From: Micromonospora sp. WMMD812
GTDB lineage: Bacteria; Actinomycetota; Actinomycetes; Mycobacteriales; Micromonosporaceae
DNA: 64,000 nt
Reading direction: 5' to 3'
Assembly: GCF_027497215.1 (NCBI RefSeq)
Contig: NZ_CP114904.1
Coordinates: forward strand, 4,672,001-4,736,000
Within the stretch, counting starts at the first letter, position 1, and each line of letters starts with the position of its first letter. The notes beneath the pieces were generated by a model. It was not told where the DNA came from. It saw only the letters and a list, made by a program, of their open reading frames with translations, and made no database searches. This document shows, piece by piece, positions 9,480-17,376 of the stretch. Position numbers and translations under genes: made by a program.

Positions 9480-9763
9480 CCGCCGACCCGGCCGCCCCCC
9501 GAGCGAGCAGCGCCGCCGCCCGTGTGCTGATCGGGCCCATCATCGCGTACCGTCGGTGGATAAGTCCGGCACTGCCGGCCCGCTGTCGGTTCTACCCGTC
9601 GTGCAGTGCGTACGCCCTCGAGGCGGTGGAACGGCACGGCGCGGTGCGTGGAGCCGTGCTGGCGGTCCGGCGGTTGTTGCGATGCCACCCCTTCCACCCA
9701 GGTGGACATGACCCGGTGCCGGAGCCGGGCGTTCGCCGCCGTGCCGATGCGACTGGAGTCTGA
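9476..9763 (+). CDS. yidD: Membrane protein insertion efficiency factor YidD
   Basis: A 95-aa protein with the YidD signature: [20 protein letters not shown] followed by [11 protein letters not shown] and [17 protein letters not shown]. YidD is a small peripheral membrane protein that assists YidC-dependent insertion. The GTG start overlaps the rnpA stop (GTGA), and the stop lies three bases before yidC, so translation is probably coupled. Confidence 0.95.
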   Translation: MTADPAAPRASSAAARVLIGPIIAYRRWISPALPARCRFYPSCSAYALEAVERHGAVRGAVLAVRRLLRCHPFHPGGHDPVPEPGVRRRADATGV

Positions 9764-9766
9764 GAA

Positions 9767-10756
9767 TTGTTCAGTCTCGACTGGATCTACTACGCGATCT
9801 CGTGGATCCTGCTGACCTGGCACTCCGCCTGGGACGCGATCGGGGTCCCGGTCGACGCGGTGATCGGCACGAACTTCGCCTGGATCCTGGCCATCGTCTT
9901 CCTGGTGGTCACCGTCCGGGTGATCCTGTTCCCGGTCTTCGTCAAGCAGATCAAGTCGCAGCGTGCGATGCAGGCCCTGCAGCCCCAGGTCAAGGCGCTG
10001 CAGGAGAAGCACAAGGGTGACCGGGAGACGCTCCAGAAGGAGATGATGGAGCTCTACCGGAAGGAAAAGGCCAACCCCCTCATGGGCTGCCTTCCGATGT
10101 TCCTCCAGATCCCGGTCTTCCTCGGTCTCTTCCACGTGCTGCGCCGACTCGACCCGGCCAAGCAGGCCAAGACGCTCTACGGCTGGTCGGTGGAGCAGTT
10201 CGACAGCGCGTCCAACGCCAAGCTCTTCACCGCCCCGATCGCCGGGAAGTTCGGCTCCACGGCCGACGAGCTGGCCCGGCTCGGCGCCAACGGCACCACG
10301 GTAAAGATCATCGCCGGCATCCTGGTCCTGGTGATGATGGGCACCACCTACCTCACCAGCCGCCAGATGATCCTGAAGACCGGCTGGGCCGAGGACCCGC
10401 AGCAGCGGATGATCCAGCGCCTGATGCTCTACGGCATCCCGCTGTCGCTGCTCGTCTCGGGCGCGATCTTCCCGATCGGTGTGATCATCTACTGGGTCAC
10501 CAACAACCTCTTCACCCTCGGCCAGCAGCAGTGGGTGCTGCGCAAGTACCCGCCGCCGCCCACCGCCACGAGCAAGTCCACCACGACCGCCGCGCGGAAC
10601 CCGGTGCAGCCGGTCAGGACGGGCGGGCTGTTCGGTCGGGGCAAGACGGCTCCGCAGCCGCCGGCCAAGGCGACCGCCCCGAAGGTCGCCGGGCCGAAGC
10701 CGGGCGCCAAGCCGACGAACCCCAAGAAGGGACGCCCCGCCAAGCGGCAGGGATGA
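9767..10756 (+). CDS. yidC: Membrane protein insertase YidC
   Basis: A 329-aa YidC/Oxa1/Alb3 protein of the short Gram-positive type without the large periplasmic domain. Hydrophobic segments are near residues 5-25, 33-60, 100-130, 180-200 and 225-250. The conserved GCLPMFLQIPVFLGLFHVL is present. The C-terminal tail is Lys/Pro/Ala-rich, as in other YidC proteins that contact the ribosome. The start is a rare TTG at 9767, with GGAG eight bases upstream. Confidence 0.95.
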   Translation: MFSLDWIYYAISWILLTWHSAWDAIGVPVDAVIGTNFAWILAIVFLVVTVRVILFPVFVKQIKSQRAMQALQPQVKALQEKHKGDRETLQKEMMELYRKEKANPLMGCLPMFLQIPVFLGLFHVLRRLDPAKQAKTLYGWSVEQFDSASNAKLFTAPIAGKFGSTADELARLGANGTTVKIIAGILVLVMMGTTYLTSRQMILKTGWAEDPQQRMIQRLMLYGIPLSLLVSGAIFPIGVIIYWVTNNLFTLGQQQWVLRKYPPPPTATSKSTTTAARNPVQPVRTGGLFGRGKTAPQPPAKATAPKVAGPKPGAKPTNPKKGRPAKRQG

Positions 10757-10765
10757 GCTGACTCC

Positions 10766-10795
10766 GGGCCGCCGCCGGGCAACCGACGGCGGCCC
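10766..10795 (+). terminator. Hairpin after yidC
   Basis: GGGCCGCCG (10766-10774) pairs with CGGCGGCCC (10787-10795), followed by GTTTC. It probably ends or reduces rpmH-yidC transcription before jag, whose own start is 175 bases further on. Confidence 0.65.
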
Positions 10796-10969
10796 GTTTC
10801 GCACCGTGCAGCCGCCGTACGGCCGGCGCCGGGCGGAACGCACCGCGCGCGGCGCGGACACGGGCGACACTGCCCGTACAGACGTGCCCGTGGGCACCGG
10901 CGATCTCCCGCCGGCCCCGGGAGACCAGCGGACCCGACGGTCCGGCCGAGCGAGTACGGAGATGACACC

Positions 10970-11569
10970 GTGACCGACACCAGCATCCCCCGCACCGACC
11001 AGTCCCTGGACGAGGAGGGGACCGCCCCGATCGCGGCGAACGGCGACATCGACAACGAGCCCGACGAGACCGAGGTCGAGGCGGGTTCGGAAAAGAAGGC
11101 CGCGGGCGACAGCGACCTGTTCCGGCAGAGCGAGATCGCGGCCGACTACGTCGAGGGCCTGCTCGACATCCTCGACTACGACGGTGACATCGACGAGCTG
11201 GTCTCGGGCGGGCGCCCGGTCGTCGAGGTCGTCGGCGCCCGGCTCCAGAACCTGGTCGGCCAGCGCGGCGCCACCCTGGAGGCGCTCCAGGAGCTGGCCC
11301 GCCTCGCCGTCTTCCGGCAGACCGGTACGCCGAGCCGGCTGCTGCTCGACGTGGGGGGTTACCGGGCCAACCGGCGCAAGGAGCTCGCCGCGGTCGCGAA
11401 GAACGCGGTGGAGAAGGTCAAGGAGTACGGCGAGCCGGTCCGGCTGGAGCCGATGTCCGCCTTCGAGCGCAAGTGCGTGCACGACGTGGTCAACGCGATG
11501 GCCGGTGTGGAGAGCGAGTCCGAGGGCGTCGAGCCGAACCGGCGCATCGTCGTCCGGCCGGTGGACTGA
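10970..11569 (+). CDS. jag: Jag / KhpB-like RNA-binding protein (KH and R3H domains)
   Basis: A 199-aa protein. The acidic N-terminal 45 residues are followed by a KH-like domain (about 50-125, with LIGQRG-type loop as NLVGQRGATLEALQ). An R3H domain follows at about 130-190 (YGEPVRLEPMSAFERKCVHDVV, then SEGVEPNRRIVV). Members bind RNA and affect cell-wall growth and division in Gram-positive bacteria. The GTG start has GGAG upstream. Four bases separate it from rsmG. Confidence 0.93.
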   Translation: MTDTSIPRTDQSLDEEGTAPIAANGDIDNEPDETEVEAGSEKKAAGDSDLFRQSEIAADYVEGLLDILDYDGDIDELVSGGRPVVEVVGARLQNLVGQRGATLEALQELARLAVFRQTGTPSRLLLDVGGYRANRRKELAAVAKNAVEKVKEYGEPVRLEPMSAFERKCVHDVVNAMAGVESESEGVEPNRRIVVRPVD

Positions 11570-11573
11570 CCGG

Positions 11574-12377
11574 GTGACCGACGACGACACCACGGCGCAC
11601 GTCGTGGCCGGCCCGGGTGGCACGTCACCCGGGCCGTCGGCTGTCCGGCCCGATGCGACCGTCGCCGTGCTGCCGCCCGACCTCGCCGGCGCGGCCCGTA
11701 CCCTCTTCGGCGACCGGCTCGACCTGGCCGCCGCGTACGCCGAACTGCTGGCGACCGACGGCGTGGTCCGCGGCCTGATCGGCCCCCGGGAGGCACCCCG
11801 GATCTGGGACCGGCACCTGCTGAACTGCGCCGCGGTGGCCGAGCGGATCCCGGAGGGGGCTGCGGTGCTGGACGTCGGCTCCGGCGCCGGTCTACCCGGT
11901 CTGGTGCTGGCGATCGCCCGTCCCGACCTGACGGTCACCCTCATCGAGCCGCTTGCCCGGCGTACCTCGTTCCTGATCGAGACCGTCGAGCAGCTCGGCC
12001 TGACGAAGATGGTCCGGGTGTTCCGGGGGCGCGCCGAGGAGGCGGCCACCGGTGCGACCGGCGCCGCCCCGCTCAGCGGCGACGTGGTCACCGCTCGCGC
12101 CGTCGCCCCGCTCGACCGGCTCGCCGCCTGGTGCCTTCCGCTCGCGGTCCAGGGCGGGCGGCTGGTCGCGCTCAAGGGCGCCTCGGCCGGGGAGGAGATC
12201 GCGGACCACGCGGCTGTGGTGGCGAAGCTCGGCGGCGGGGAGGCCAGCGTGTACCGCTGCGGCGTCGGTGTGATCGATCCACCGACCACCGTCGTGGAGA
12301 TCGTGCGGGAGCGGTTGGTCGGGCCGCGCCCGTCGTCCGCCCGGAAGTCCCGGGGCGGCCGGCAGCGCCGGCGCTGA
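11574..12377 (+). CDS. rsmG: 16S rRNA m7G527 methyltransferase RsmG (GidB)
   Basis: A 267-aa S-adenosylmethionine-dependent methyltransferase. It would methylate G527 of 16S rRNA; loss of RsmG gives low-level streptomycin resistance in several bacteria. The motif I loop VLDVGSGAGLPG is near residue 103-114, followed by VTLIEPLARRTSFL and the VTARAVAPL segment. The start is the GTG at 11574, four bases after the jag stop. The C-terminus is a basic tail (SSARKSRGGRQRRR). Confidence 0.95.
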   Translation: MTDDDTTAHVVAGPGGTSPGPSAVRPDATVAVLPPDLAGAARTLFGDRLDLAAAYAELLATDGVVRGLIGPREAPRIWDRHLLNCAAVAERIPEGAAVLDVGSGAGLPGLVLAIARPDLTVTLIEPLARRTSFLIETVEQLGLTKMVRVFRGRAEEAATGATGAAPLSGDVVTARAVAPLDRLAAWCLPLAVQGGRLVALKGASAGEEIADHAAVVAKLGGGEASVYRCGVGVIDPPTTVVEIVRERLVGPRPSSARKSRGGRQRRR

Positions 12378-12601
12378 CCCGGCCCTGGCAGTAGCGTCGC
12401 CACTGTTCCGGCGTCGCCCTGGGTGCCCCGTCTGTCGGGTGCTTCCGTGGGCGCGAACTGCGTACGTCGCGTTGCCCGGGCACCTTGGCGACATTCTTGG
12501 GATTTGATCCCCTCAGTGCCCAACTGGCCGCTCTGGGCATTCTGCGGCCTTCCGACCCGTGCGCCTCGCCGTTCCACCCTTGGGCGGACGTCAGGTGAGG
12601 G

Positions 12602-12638
12602 CGCGGGGCGGCGGCGCTTGTCGCCTCGCCGCCCCGCG
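12602..12638. terminator. 12-bp hairpin downstream of rsmG
   Basis: CGCGGGGCGGCG (12602-12613) pairs perfectly with CGCCGCCCCGCG (12627-12638) around a 13-base loop. Probable terminator of the jag-rsmG unit although 225 bases past the rsmG stop. Confidence 0.55.
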
Positions 12639-12711
12639 TCGGTGACGGCCCGCGCTGCATTCTTGTGCGGCCGGCGGGACCTGCTCACGATCGGGCAGTT
12701 GTTGGCCCCTC

Positions 12712-12739
12712 CGGCTCGCCGAACCCGTTCGGCGAGCCG
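12712..12739. repeat. Perfect 12-bp inverted repeat, 4-base loop
   Basis: CGGCTCGCCGAA (12712-12723) and TTCGGCGAGCCG (12728-12739) form a compact hairpin with loop CCCG. No T-run follows. It lies about 75 bases after the previous hairpin. Terminator or protein-binding site; the sequence alone does not decide. Confidence 0.5.
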
Positions 12740-13039
12740 ACCGTCGGGTGGCCGAACGCAGGGGTGACATCTGACCAGCGGTTCTTCTCCTCGATCGGCT
12801 TTCCCACCCGCCGGTTGTGTCGTTGAATCCGATGCGGGTGGACCGAAGGGATGAGAACCCGACGTGGACCGGCCACGCCCGTCCGCCGTAGGCTGACCGC
12901 GCGTCGATAGTGTGGAGCGGGCGGCACGGACCCCTCGGGTCCCGACCATTCCCACCGGGTCGCGGGCGCTGCGGGGCAGCGCGGGCGCGGCCAGTTGACG
13001 GGTTGCGGACCGACCATCCGAAGCGGGCAGGGATGACAG

Positions 13040-14302
13040 GTGCATGACGACGGCAGGTATGACGATCCACGCGTGACCGGGTCGGCCAACGACCGTGTTT
13101 CACGTGAAACCAACTATCCGGGTTGGTCACCTGACGGGGCTGCGCCGTCCGGGCCGGCTCCGGCAGAGTCCCCAGGGGGGCACCGGCCGGCGGACGGCGC
13201 GTCTCGACCGGGGAACAGCCCTGCCGACGCCAGGTCCGCTCAGCCACACCGGAACACCGCGGCGGCGGCCCGCTTCGAGTCGGCGGTGCCGCACCAGCCC
13301 ACCCCCGACGTCGTACGCGACGCCGCCCCGACGGCCGTGGGTCCGGACGCCTCCGCAGTCCCGGTCGAGCCGTACACGGCTCCGCCGGCCGACCCGTCGC
13401 TCGTTTCACGTGAAACGGGCGAAGACGATGACCCACCGTTGGCTATGGAGGCGATGCGCGCCGTGCAGATCCTGAATCCCAGTGGCGAGGTGACGATGCC
13501 TCGGCCGGAGCGGACCCGGGTCATGTGCGTCGCGAATCAGAAGGGCGGCGTCGGGAAGACCACCACAACGGTCAACCTGGCGGTGGCTCTCGCTCTCCAC
13601 GGCAACCGCGTGCTGGTGATCGACCTCGACCCGCAGGGGAACGCCTCGACCGGGCTCAACGTCCCGCACCACACCGGCGTGCCGGACGTCTACGACTGTC
13701 TGATCAACAGCGTGCCGCTGTCGGACGTCGCCCAGGCGGTGGAGGGCATCCCCAACCTGTGGTGTGTGCCGGCCACCATCGACCTCGCCGGCGCGGAGAT
13801 CGAACTGGTCTCCGTGGTCGCCCGAGAGTCCCGGCTGGACCGCGCGATCACCGCCTACCCCGGCCACTTCGACTACGTCTTCATCGACTGCCCCCCGTCG
13901 CTCGGTCTGCTGACGGTGAACGCCCTCGTGGCCGCGCAGGAAGTGCTGATCCCGATCCAGTGCGAGTACTACGCGCTGGAGGGGCTGAACCAGCTGATCA
14001 ACAACATCAACCTGGTTCGGCAGCACCTGAACCCGAAGCTCGAGGTCTCCACGATCCTGCTGACCATGTACGACCGGCGTACCCGGCTGGCCGACGCGGT
14101 CGAGCAGGACGTCCGAAACCACTTCGGTGACAAGGTCCTGCGGTCGGTCATCCCGCGCAACGTGCGTGTCTCCGAGGCGCCCAGCTACGGGCAGTCGGTG
14201 ATGACCTACGATCCCGGATCTCGGGGCGCCACGAGCTACTTCGAGGCTGCCCAGGAGATCGCCGAGCGGGGCGCCATGGAGCCGGTGAGCCGGAATGCGT
14301 AG
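13040..14302 (+). CDS. parA: Chromosome-partitioning ATPase ParA
   Basis: A 420-aa ParA-type deviant Walker A ATPase. KGGVGKTTTTVN is at residues 168-179, with the Walker A' strand VIDLDPQGNAST after it and FIDCPPSLG further on. The core begins near residue 155. The first about 150 residues are a low-complexity Pro/Ala-rich extension that encodes VSRET twice (20-24 and 122-126), because two parS sites are read through in frame. The GTG at 13040 gives the full reading frame; an ATG at 13445 (residue 136) would give a compact ParA and cannot be excluded. It is followed by parB after 27 bases. Confidence 0.92.
   Translation: MHDDGRYDDPRVTGSANDRVSRETNYPGWSPDGAAPSGPAPAESPGGHRPADGASRPGNSPADARSAQPHRNTAAAARFESAVPHQPTPDVVRDAAPTAVGPDASAVPVEPYTAPPADPSLVSRETGEDDDPPLAMEAMRAVQILNPSGEVTMPRPERTRVMCVANQKGGVGKTTTTVNLAVALALHGNRVLVIDLDPQGNASTGLNVPHHTGVPDVYDCLINSVPLSDVAQAVEGIPNLWCVPATIDLAGAEIELVSVVARESRLDRAITAYPGHFDYVFIDCPPSLGLLTVNALVAAQEVLIPIQCEYYALEGLNQLINNINLVRQHLNPKLEVSTILLTMYDRRTRLADAVEQDVRNHFGDKVLRSVIPRNVRVSEAPSYGQSVMTYDPGSRGATSYFEAAQEIAERGAMEPVSRNA
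13097..13110. promoter_or_regulatory. parS: parS site 1 (inside parA)
   Basis: GTTTCACGTGAAAC, the core of the bacterial parS consensus, inside the parA reading frame (codes for VSRET). Confidence 0.92.
13403..13416. promoter_or_regulatory. parS: parS site 2 (inside parA)
   Basis: The same 14-base palindrome, again in the frame that encodes VSRET, 30 bases before the alternative parA start at 13445. Confidence 0.92.
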
Positions 14303-14329
14303 TGCGGAAGATTGGTCGGGAGGAGTGGC

Positions 14330-15343
14330 ATGAAGAACCGTCCCCGGGGAGGTCTGGGTAAGGGCCTGGGGGCGCTCATCCCGACCGGGCCGGCGCCGGG
14401 CGCCGGTGCGGTCATGGATGCGCCCGAGACCGCAGCGGTGCCCAGTGGCGCCGTCGCCGCCGTCGTACCGTCGGTGGGCGCGACCGCCGGGCCGGCCCAG
14501 TCCGAGTCGACGCTGAGCCCGGTGCCGGGCGCGCGGTTCGCCGAGATCCCGGTCGACGCGATCGTTCCGAACCCGAAGCAGCCGCGGCAGGTCTTCGACG
14601 AGGAGGCACTCGAAGAGCTGAAGACCTCCATCCAGGAGGTCGGCTTCCTCCAGCCCATCGTCGTCCGGCAGCTCGATGACGAGAAGTACGAACTTGTCAT
14701 GGGCGAGCGCCGTTGGCGAGCCGCGCAGGCGGTCGGCAAGGACGTTATCCCGGCGATCGTCCGGGACACGCGGGACGACGCGATGCTCCGGGACGCGCTG
14801 CTGGAGAACATCCACCGGGCGAACCTCAACCCGTTGGAAGAGGCGGCCGCATACCAGCAGCTGCTGGAGGAGTTCGGGGCCACCCACGAGGAGCTGGCCC
14901 GCCGGATCGGGCGGAGCCGCCCGCAGATCTCGAACACCATCCGGCTGATGAACCTCCCCGCCCAGGTGCAGCTGCGGGTGGCCGCGGGTGTGCTCTCCGC
15001 CGGGCACGCGCGCGCCCTGCTGAGCCTCGACGACGCCGAGTCGCAGGAGAAGCTGGCCCTCCGCATCGTCGCCGAAGGGCTGTCGGTACGGGCAACGGAA
15101 GAAATCGTCGCGCTGGCCCTGAGCGACGGCACGGCCAAGACGCCGGCCAGCAAACGGCGCCCCAAGCCGCACGCGCCAGGACTGACCGATCTGGCCGATC
15201 GGCTCTCCGACCGGTTCGACACCCGGGTGAAGGTGGACCTGCTGCGGAACAAAGGCAAGATCACGATTGAGTTCGCCACCGTCGACGATCTCGAGCGGAT
15301 CGTCGGCATCATCGGGGTCGGCCAGGAGGAGTCCGAGAGCTGA
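14330..15343 (+). CDS. parB: Chromosome-partitioning protein ParB
   Basis: A 337-aa ParB. The N-terminal [12 protein letters not shown] is the ParA-contact motif. The ParB/Srx CTPase domain follows ([18 protein letters not shown], with GERRWRA near residue 125). The helix-turn-helix ([20 protein letters not shown], about 185-205) recognises parS. The C-terminal 60 residues should dimerise. The start is the ATG at 14330, preceded by GGGAGGAG; a TTG at 14312 is rejected. ParB spreads from the six parS sites nearby to organise the origin region with ParA and SMC. Confidence 0.96.
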   Translation: MKNRPRGGLGKGLGALIPTGPAPGAGAVMDAPETAAVPSGAVAAVVPSVGATAGPAQSESTLSPVPGARFAEIPVDAIVPNPKQPRQVFDEEALEELKTSIQEVGFLQPIVVRQLDDEKYELVMGERRWRAAQAVGKDVIPAIVRDTRDDAMLRDALLENIHRANLNPLEEAAAYQQLLEEFGATHEELARRIGRSRPQISNTIRLMNLPAQVQLRVAAGVLSAGHARALLSLDDAESQEKLALRIVAEGLSVRATEEIVALALSDGTAKTPASKRRPKPHAPGLTDLADRLSDRFDTRVKVDLLRNKGKITIEFATVDDLERIVGIIGVGQEESES

Positions 15344-15354
15344 CCCGATCGCCT

Positions 15355-15389
15355 CGACGGCCGCGCTCCCGACCGGGGCGCGGCCGTCG
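15355..15389. terminator. parAB terminator
   Basis: CGACGGCCGCGC (15355-15366) pairs perfectly with GCGCGGCCGTCG (15378-15389); CCATTTCC follows. It starts 11 bases after the parB stop. Confidence 0.75.
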
Positions 15390-15490
15390 CCATTTCCGAG
15401 CGTCGGCACGAGGGCGTCGCCGAGCCCCGCCGGCGGCCCGACGCCGTCGCACCGTGCCGCCGGCGCTCCTGTCAGCCCTCCGCTGTCGGC

Positions 15491-15625
15491 CCTCCCGCTG
15501 AAGCCCGTTGGCCCGACGCTGTTGACCCTCTGCCGTCGACCCCTGCCGTCGGCGCTTCCGCCCTCCCGCTGCACCCGTCAGCCCGACGCTATTGAAACCT
15601 TCTGCCGTCGACCTCTGCTGTCGGC
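15491..15625 (+). repeat. Imperfect tandem duplication, about 71-base period
   Basis: Two copies begin with CCTCCCGCTG (15491 and 15562), continue through GCCCGACGCT(G/A)TTGA and (T)CTGCCGTCGACC, and end near CTGYYGTCGGC. They are diverged and non-coding. Confidence 0.6.
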
Positions 15626-16016
15626 CCCGCTAACGGCCTCCCGCCCCCGCTCGTCGTCGGCCCGCGCTGGCGGGTTCCGCCGCCGGCCTACTCGGTGGCG
15701 TTCGCCAGTGGCCCCGCGCTTGTCGGTCGGGCTGTCGGCCACCGTCGTCGGTCCTGATGTTGGCTCTGACTCCGGCCCGCGAGGACAGCGGTTCCCGACG
15801 ACGGCAAGCGCGCCGGCGTGCCCTGCAGTTGTAGGGGGTCGGTGCGGTACGCGGGATCTGAGGGTCCTCCTGGAACCGGGTGGAGACCGCTCCTCACCGA
15901 CCGGCCGCGCCCCACGGTGGCCGGTTACGCGTGACGGATGCCGACAGAGGCGGTCGCCTCAGGGCGGCGGGTTCAAGGTCCGGCCCGCGCGATCCACCGC
16001 CGCACCGAGCGGCGTG

Positions 16017-16030
16017 GTTTCACGTGAAAC
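16017..16030. promoter_or_regulatory. parS: parS site 3
   Basis: GTTTCACGTGAAAC in non-coding DNA. Confidence 0.92.
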
Positions 16031-16723
16031 GATGACCCGTCCGTAGGGCGGCCATAGTTCTGCTGTGCCGGAAGGTCGCCGACGGACGTCTCCCGAGACG
16101 CCGGGCCGGCGGCACGTCGGAAGGGTGGGGCGGTCGTTGCGGTCGCGGACCCGGCCCCCTTACGACGCCTTGGCGGACGGCAACATGCCTATGCGACCGA
16201 GCCGGCTCCCGCAGGCTCCACCGGCCCGATCCGCTCCGGCGGCCTACCCGAGCATCCGTGGCCGCGTCGCATCCCGGCTTATCGCTTCTGCACCGCGCCC
16301 CAGGATCGTCACAGACGGATTGCCGTCCCCATGGCGAGAGCGGTGTTGACCAGATACCGATGCGTCCGCAGGCGGCGCGACAGCTGGCGCGACAGCCGGC
16401 CAGGACATCGGTCTGGTGGTCCGGATGCGTCGGTCAAGCGCGGGCGAGTCCTCGTGGCTGCGTCGGGCGGTGACAACGAATGCCGGCGGATCGGCGGGCG
16501 ATGAGCACCCGGTGCGGGTGGTCCGGGCCGAGCCGTGCCCGGAGGGCGTCGCCCCCGAATCCTCACCCTCGAGCCGACCACCGGAATTGAGCACCCGCGC
16601 CTGTGGCGCGGCCCGGCCCTGCCCCCCGGCTCCGAGGGCGCGGCCCGGCTCCGCCCTCCGCTTTTGGATTCCGACGCCTCCCGTGCCGTGTCATGTCCCA
16701 CCGCCGCGCTGCCTCTGTCGGTG

Positions 16724-16737
16724 GTTTCACGTGAAAC
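16724..16737. promoter_or_regulatory. parS: parS site 4
   Basis: GTTTCACGTGAAAC in non-coding DNA. Confidence 0.92.
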
Positions 16738-17095
16738 GGAGGACCACCGGTCCAGCGGCCGGGTAGCTCAGTCGGTCCGGTGGCCCAGGCGGTCCGGTGG
16801 CCGGAACGGGCACCCCGCCCGGTCGGACGTCCTCGCGGCGCTGCTGTCTCTCTCGCAGCCAGCCGCACTCGCTGCCCTGCCGGACTGTCGGACCGAACGC
16901 AGGTGCCGCCGGGCCGCCACGCCACCAGGCCGCCGGGCCGCCGGACCGCCGGACCGCCGGACCGCGATCGCATCGACGGCACAGGACGACGAGTTACAGG
17001 CAGGTCGGGTCGAACCGAGAGGCGAACTGACGGGGTCGAACCGTGGGACGGTCGAGGGAGCAGTCCCGCCGTGACCCGCTCCGTTCGGCACCTTC

Positions 17096-17109
17096 GTTTC
17101 ACGTGAAAC
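17096..17109. promoter_or_regulatory. parS: parS site 5
   Basis: GTTTCACGTGAAAC in non-coding DNA, about 90 bases before parS site 6 and separated from it by DnaA-like boxes. Confidence 0.92.
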
Positions 17110-17166
17110 CTCCGCCGCGAGGACGGCACGTAGTTGGTCGTTGAAGGGCTGCGGAGTCCGCCGAAG

Positions 17167-17281
17167 TTATCCACACCGGTTTTCCACAGGCACACGTCGT
17201 TTCACGTGAAACAGCGCGTGGAACGGGGTGTGGGCCTGTGGATGACGCCCCGTGTTCGCGGCCCGGAGGGCCTGTGGATAT
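17167..17281. promoter_or_regulatory. DnaA-box cluster between and after parS sites
   Basis: TTATCCACA (17167-17175, perfect), TTTTCCACA (17180-17188), then reverse boxes TGTGGATGA (17237-17245) and TGTGGATAT (17273-17281). parS site 6 sits inside the cluster. Confidence 0.6.
17199..17212. promoter_or_regulatory. parS: parS site 6
   Basis: CGTTTCACGTGAAACA context, the closest of the six to the 16-base consensus on its right side; it lies within the DnaA-box cluster. Confidence 0.92.
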
Positions 17282-17363
17282 CGAGTAGGCCTCTCGGAAG
17301 GGACGCGTCGGACGGCGGCGGCGAACCGAAGATTCGGGTAGGGACAGGGGTCCTCGACTCGGT

Positions 17364-17369
17364 TAGGGT
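17364..17369 (+). promoter_or_regulatory. -10 element for leaderless start at 17377
   Basis: TAGGGT lies exactly seven bases upstream of the GTG at 17377, so transcription would begin at the start codon. No Shine-Dalgarno sequence is present. Confidence 0.55.
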
Positions 17370-17376
17370 CACCCTC

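Larger units (their letters stand above)
12378..13039. other. Gene-free rsmG-parA spacer
   Basis: No convincing gene in these 660 bases. They hold two perfect 12-bp hairpins (listed separately) and a possible parA promoter at 12865-12894 (TGGACC, 18 bases, TAGGCT), with a second possible -10 TAGTGT at 12908. Confidence 0.6.
15344..17376. other. 2-kb non-coding parS region
   Basis: No reading frame here looks like a protein gene: all open frames are Arg/Pro/Ala-rich GC-skew frames without a ribosome site or recognisable domain. The stretch holds the parB terminator, an imperfect tandem duplication (15491-15625), four parS sites, short CCGCCGGRC repeats near 16914-16970 and a cluster of DnaA-box-like sequences at 17167-17281. 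It may serve as a structural landing zone for ParB near the origin. Confidence 0.6.

Noticed and set aside
9014..13045. Minus-strand open frame of 1343 codons across rnpA-yidC-jag-rsmG
   Set aside because: It lies antisense to well-recognised genes, is Arg/Pro/Ala-rich throughout, and results from high GC content.
13406..15574. Minus-strand open frame of 722 codons opposite parAB
   Set aside because: Shadow of parA and parB; no ribosome site and no recognisable domain.
15267..16046. Plus-strand open frame after parB
   Set aside because: Begins inside parB in another frame and runs through the decayed tandem repeat and a parS site; composition is not protein-like.
16757..16776. A tRNA-like D-arm sequence (GGCCGGGTAGCTCAGTCGGT)
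   Set aside because: The D-stem does not close, and no anticodon arm, T-arm or matching acceptor 3' strand follows. It is at best a fragment and probably chance.
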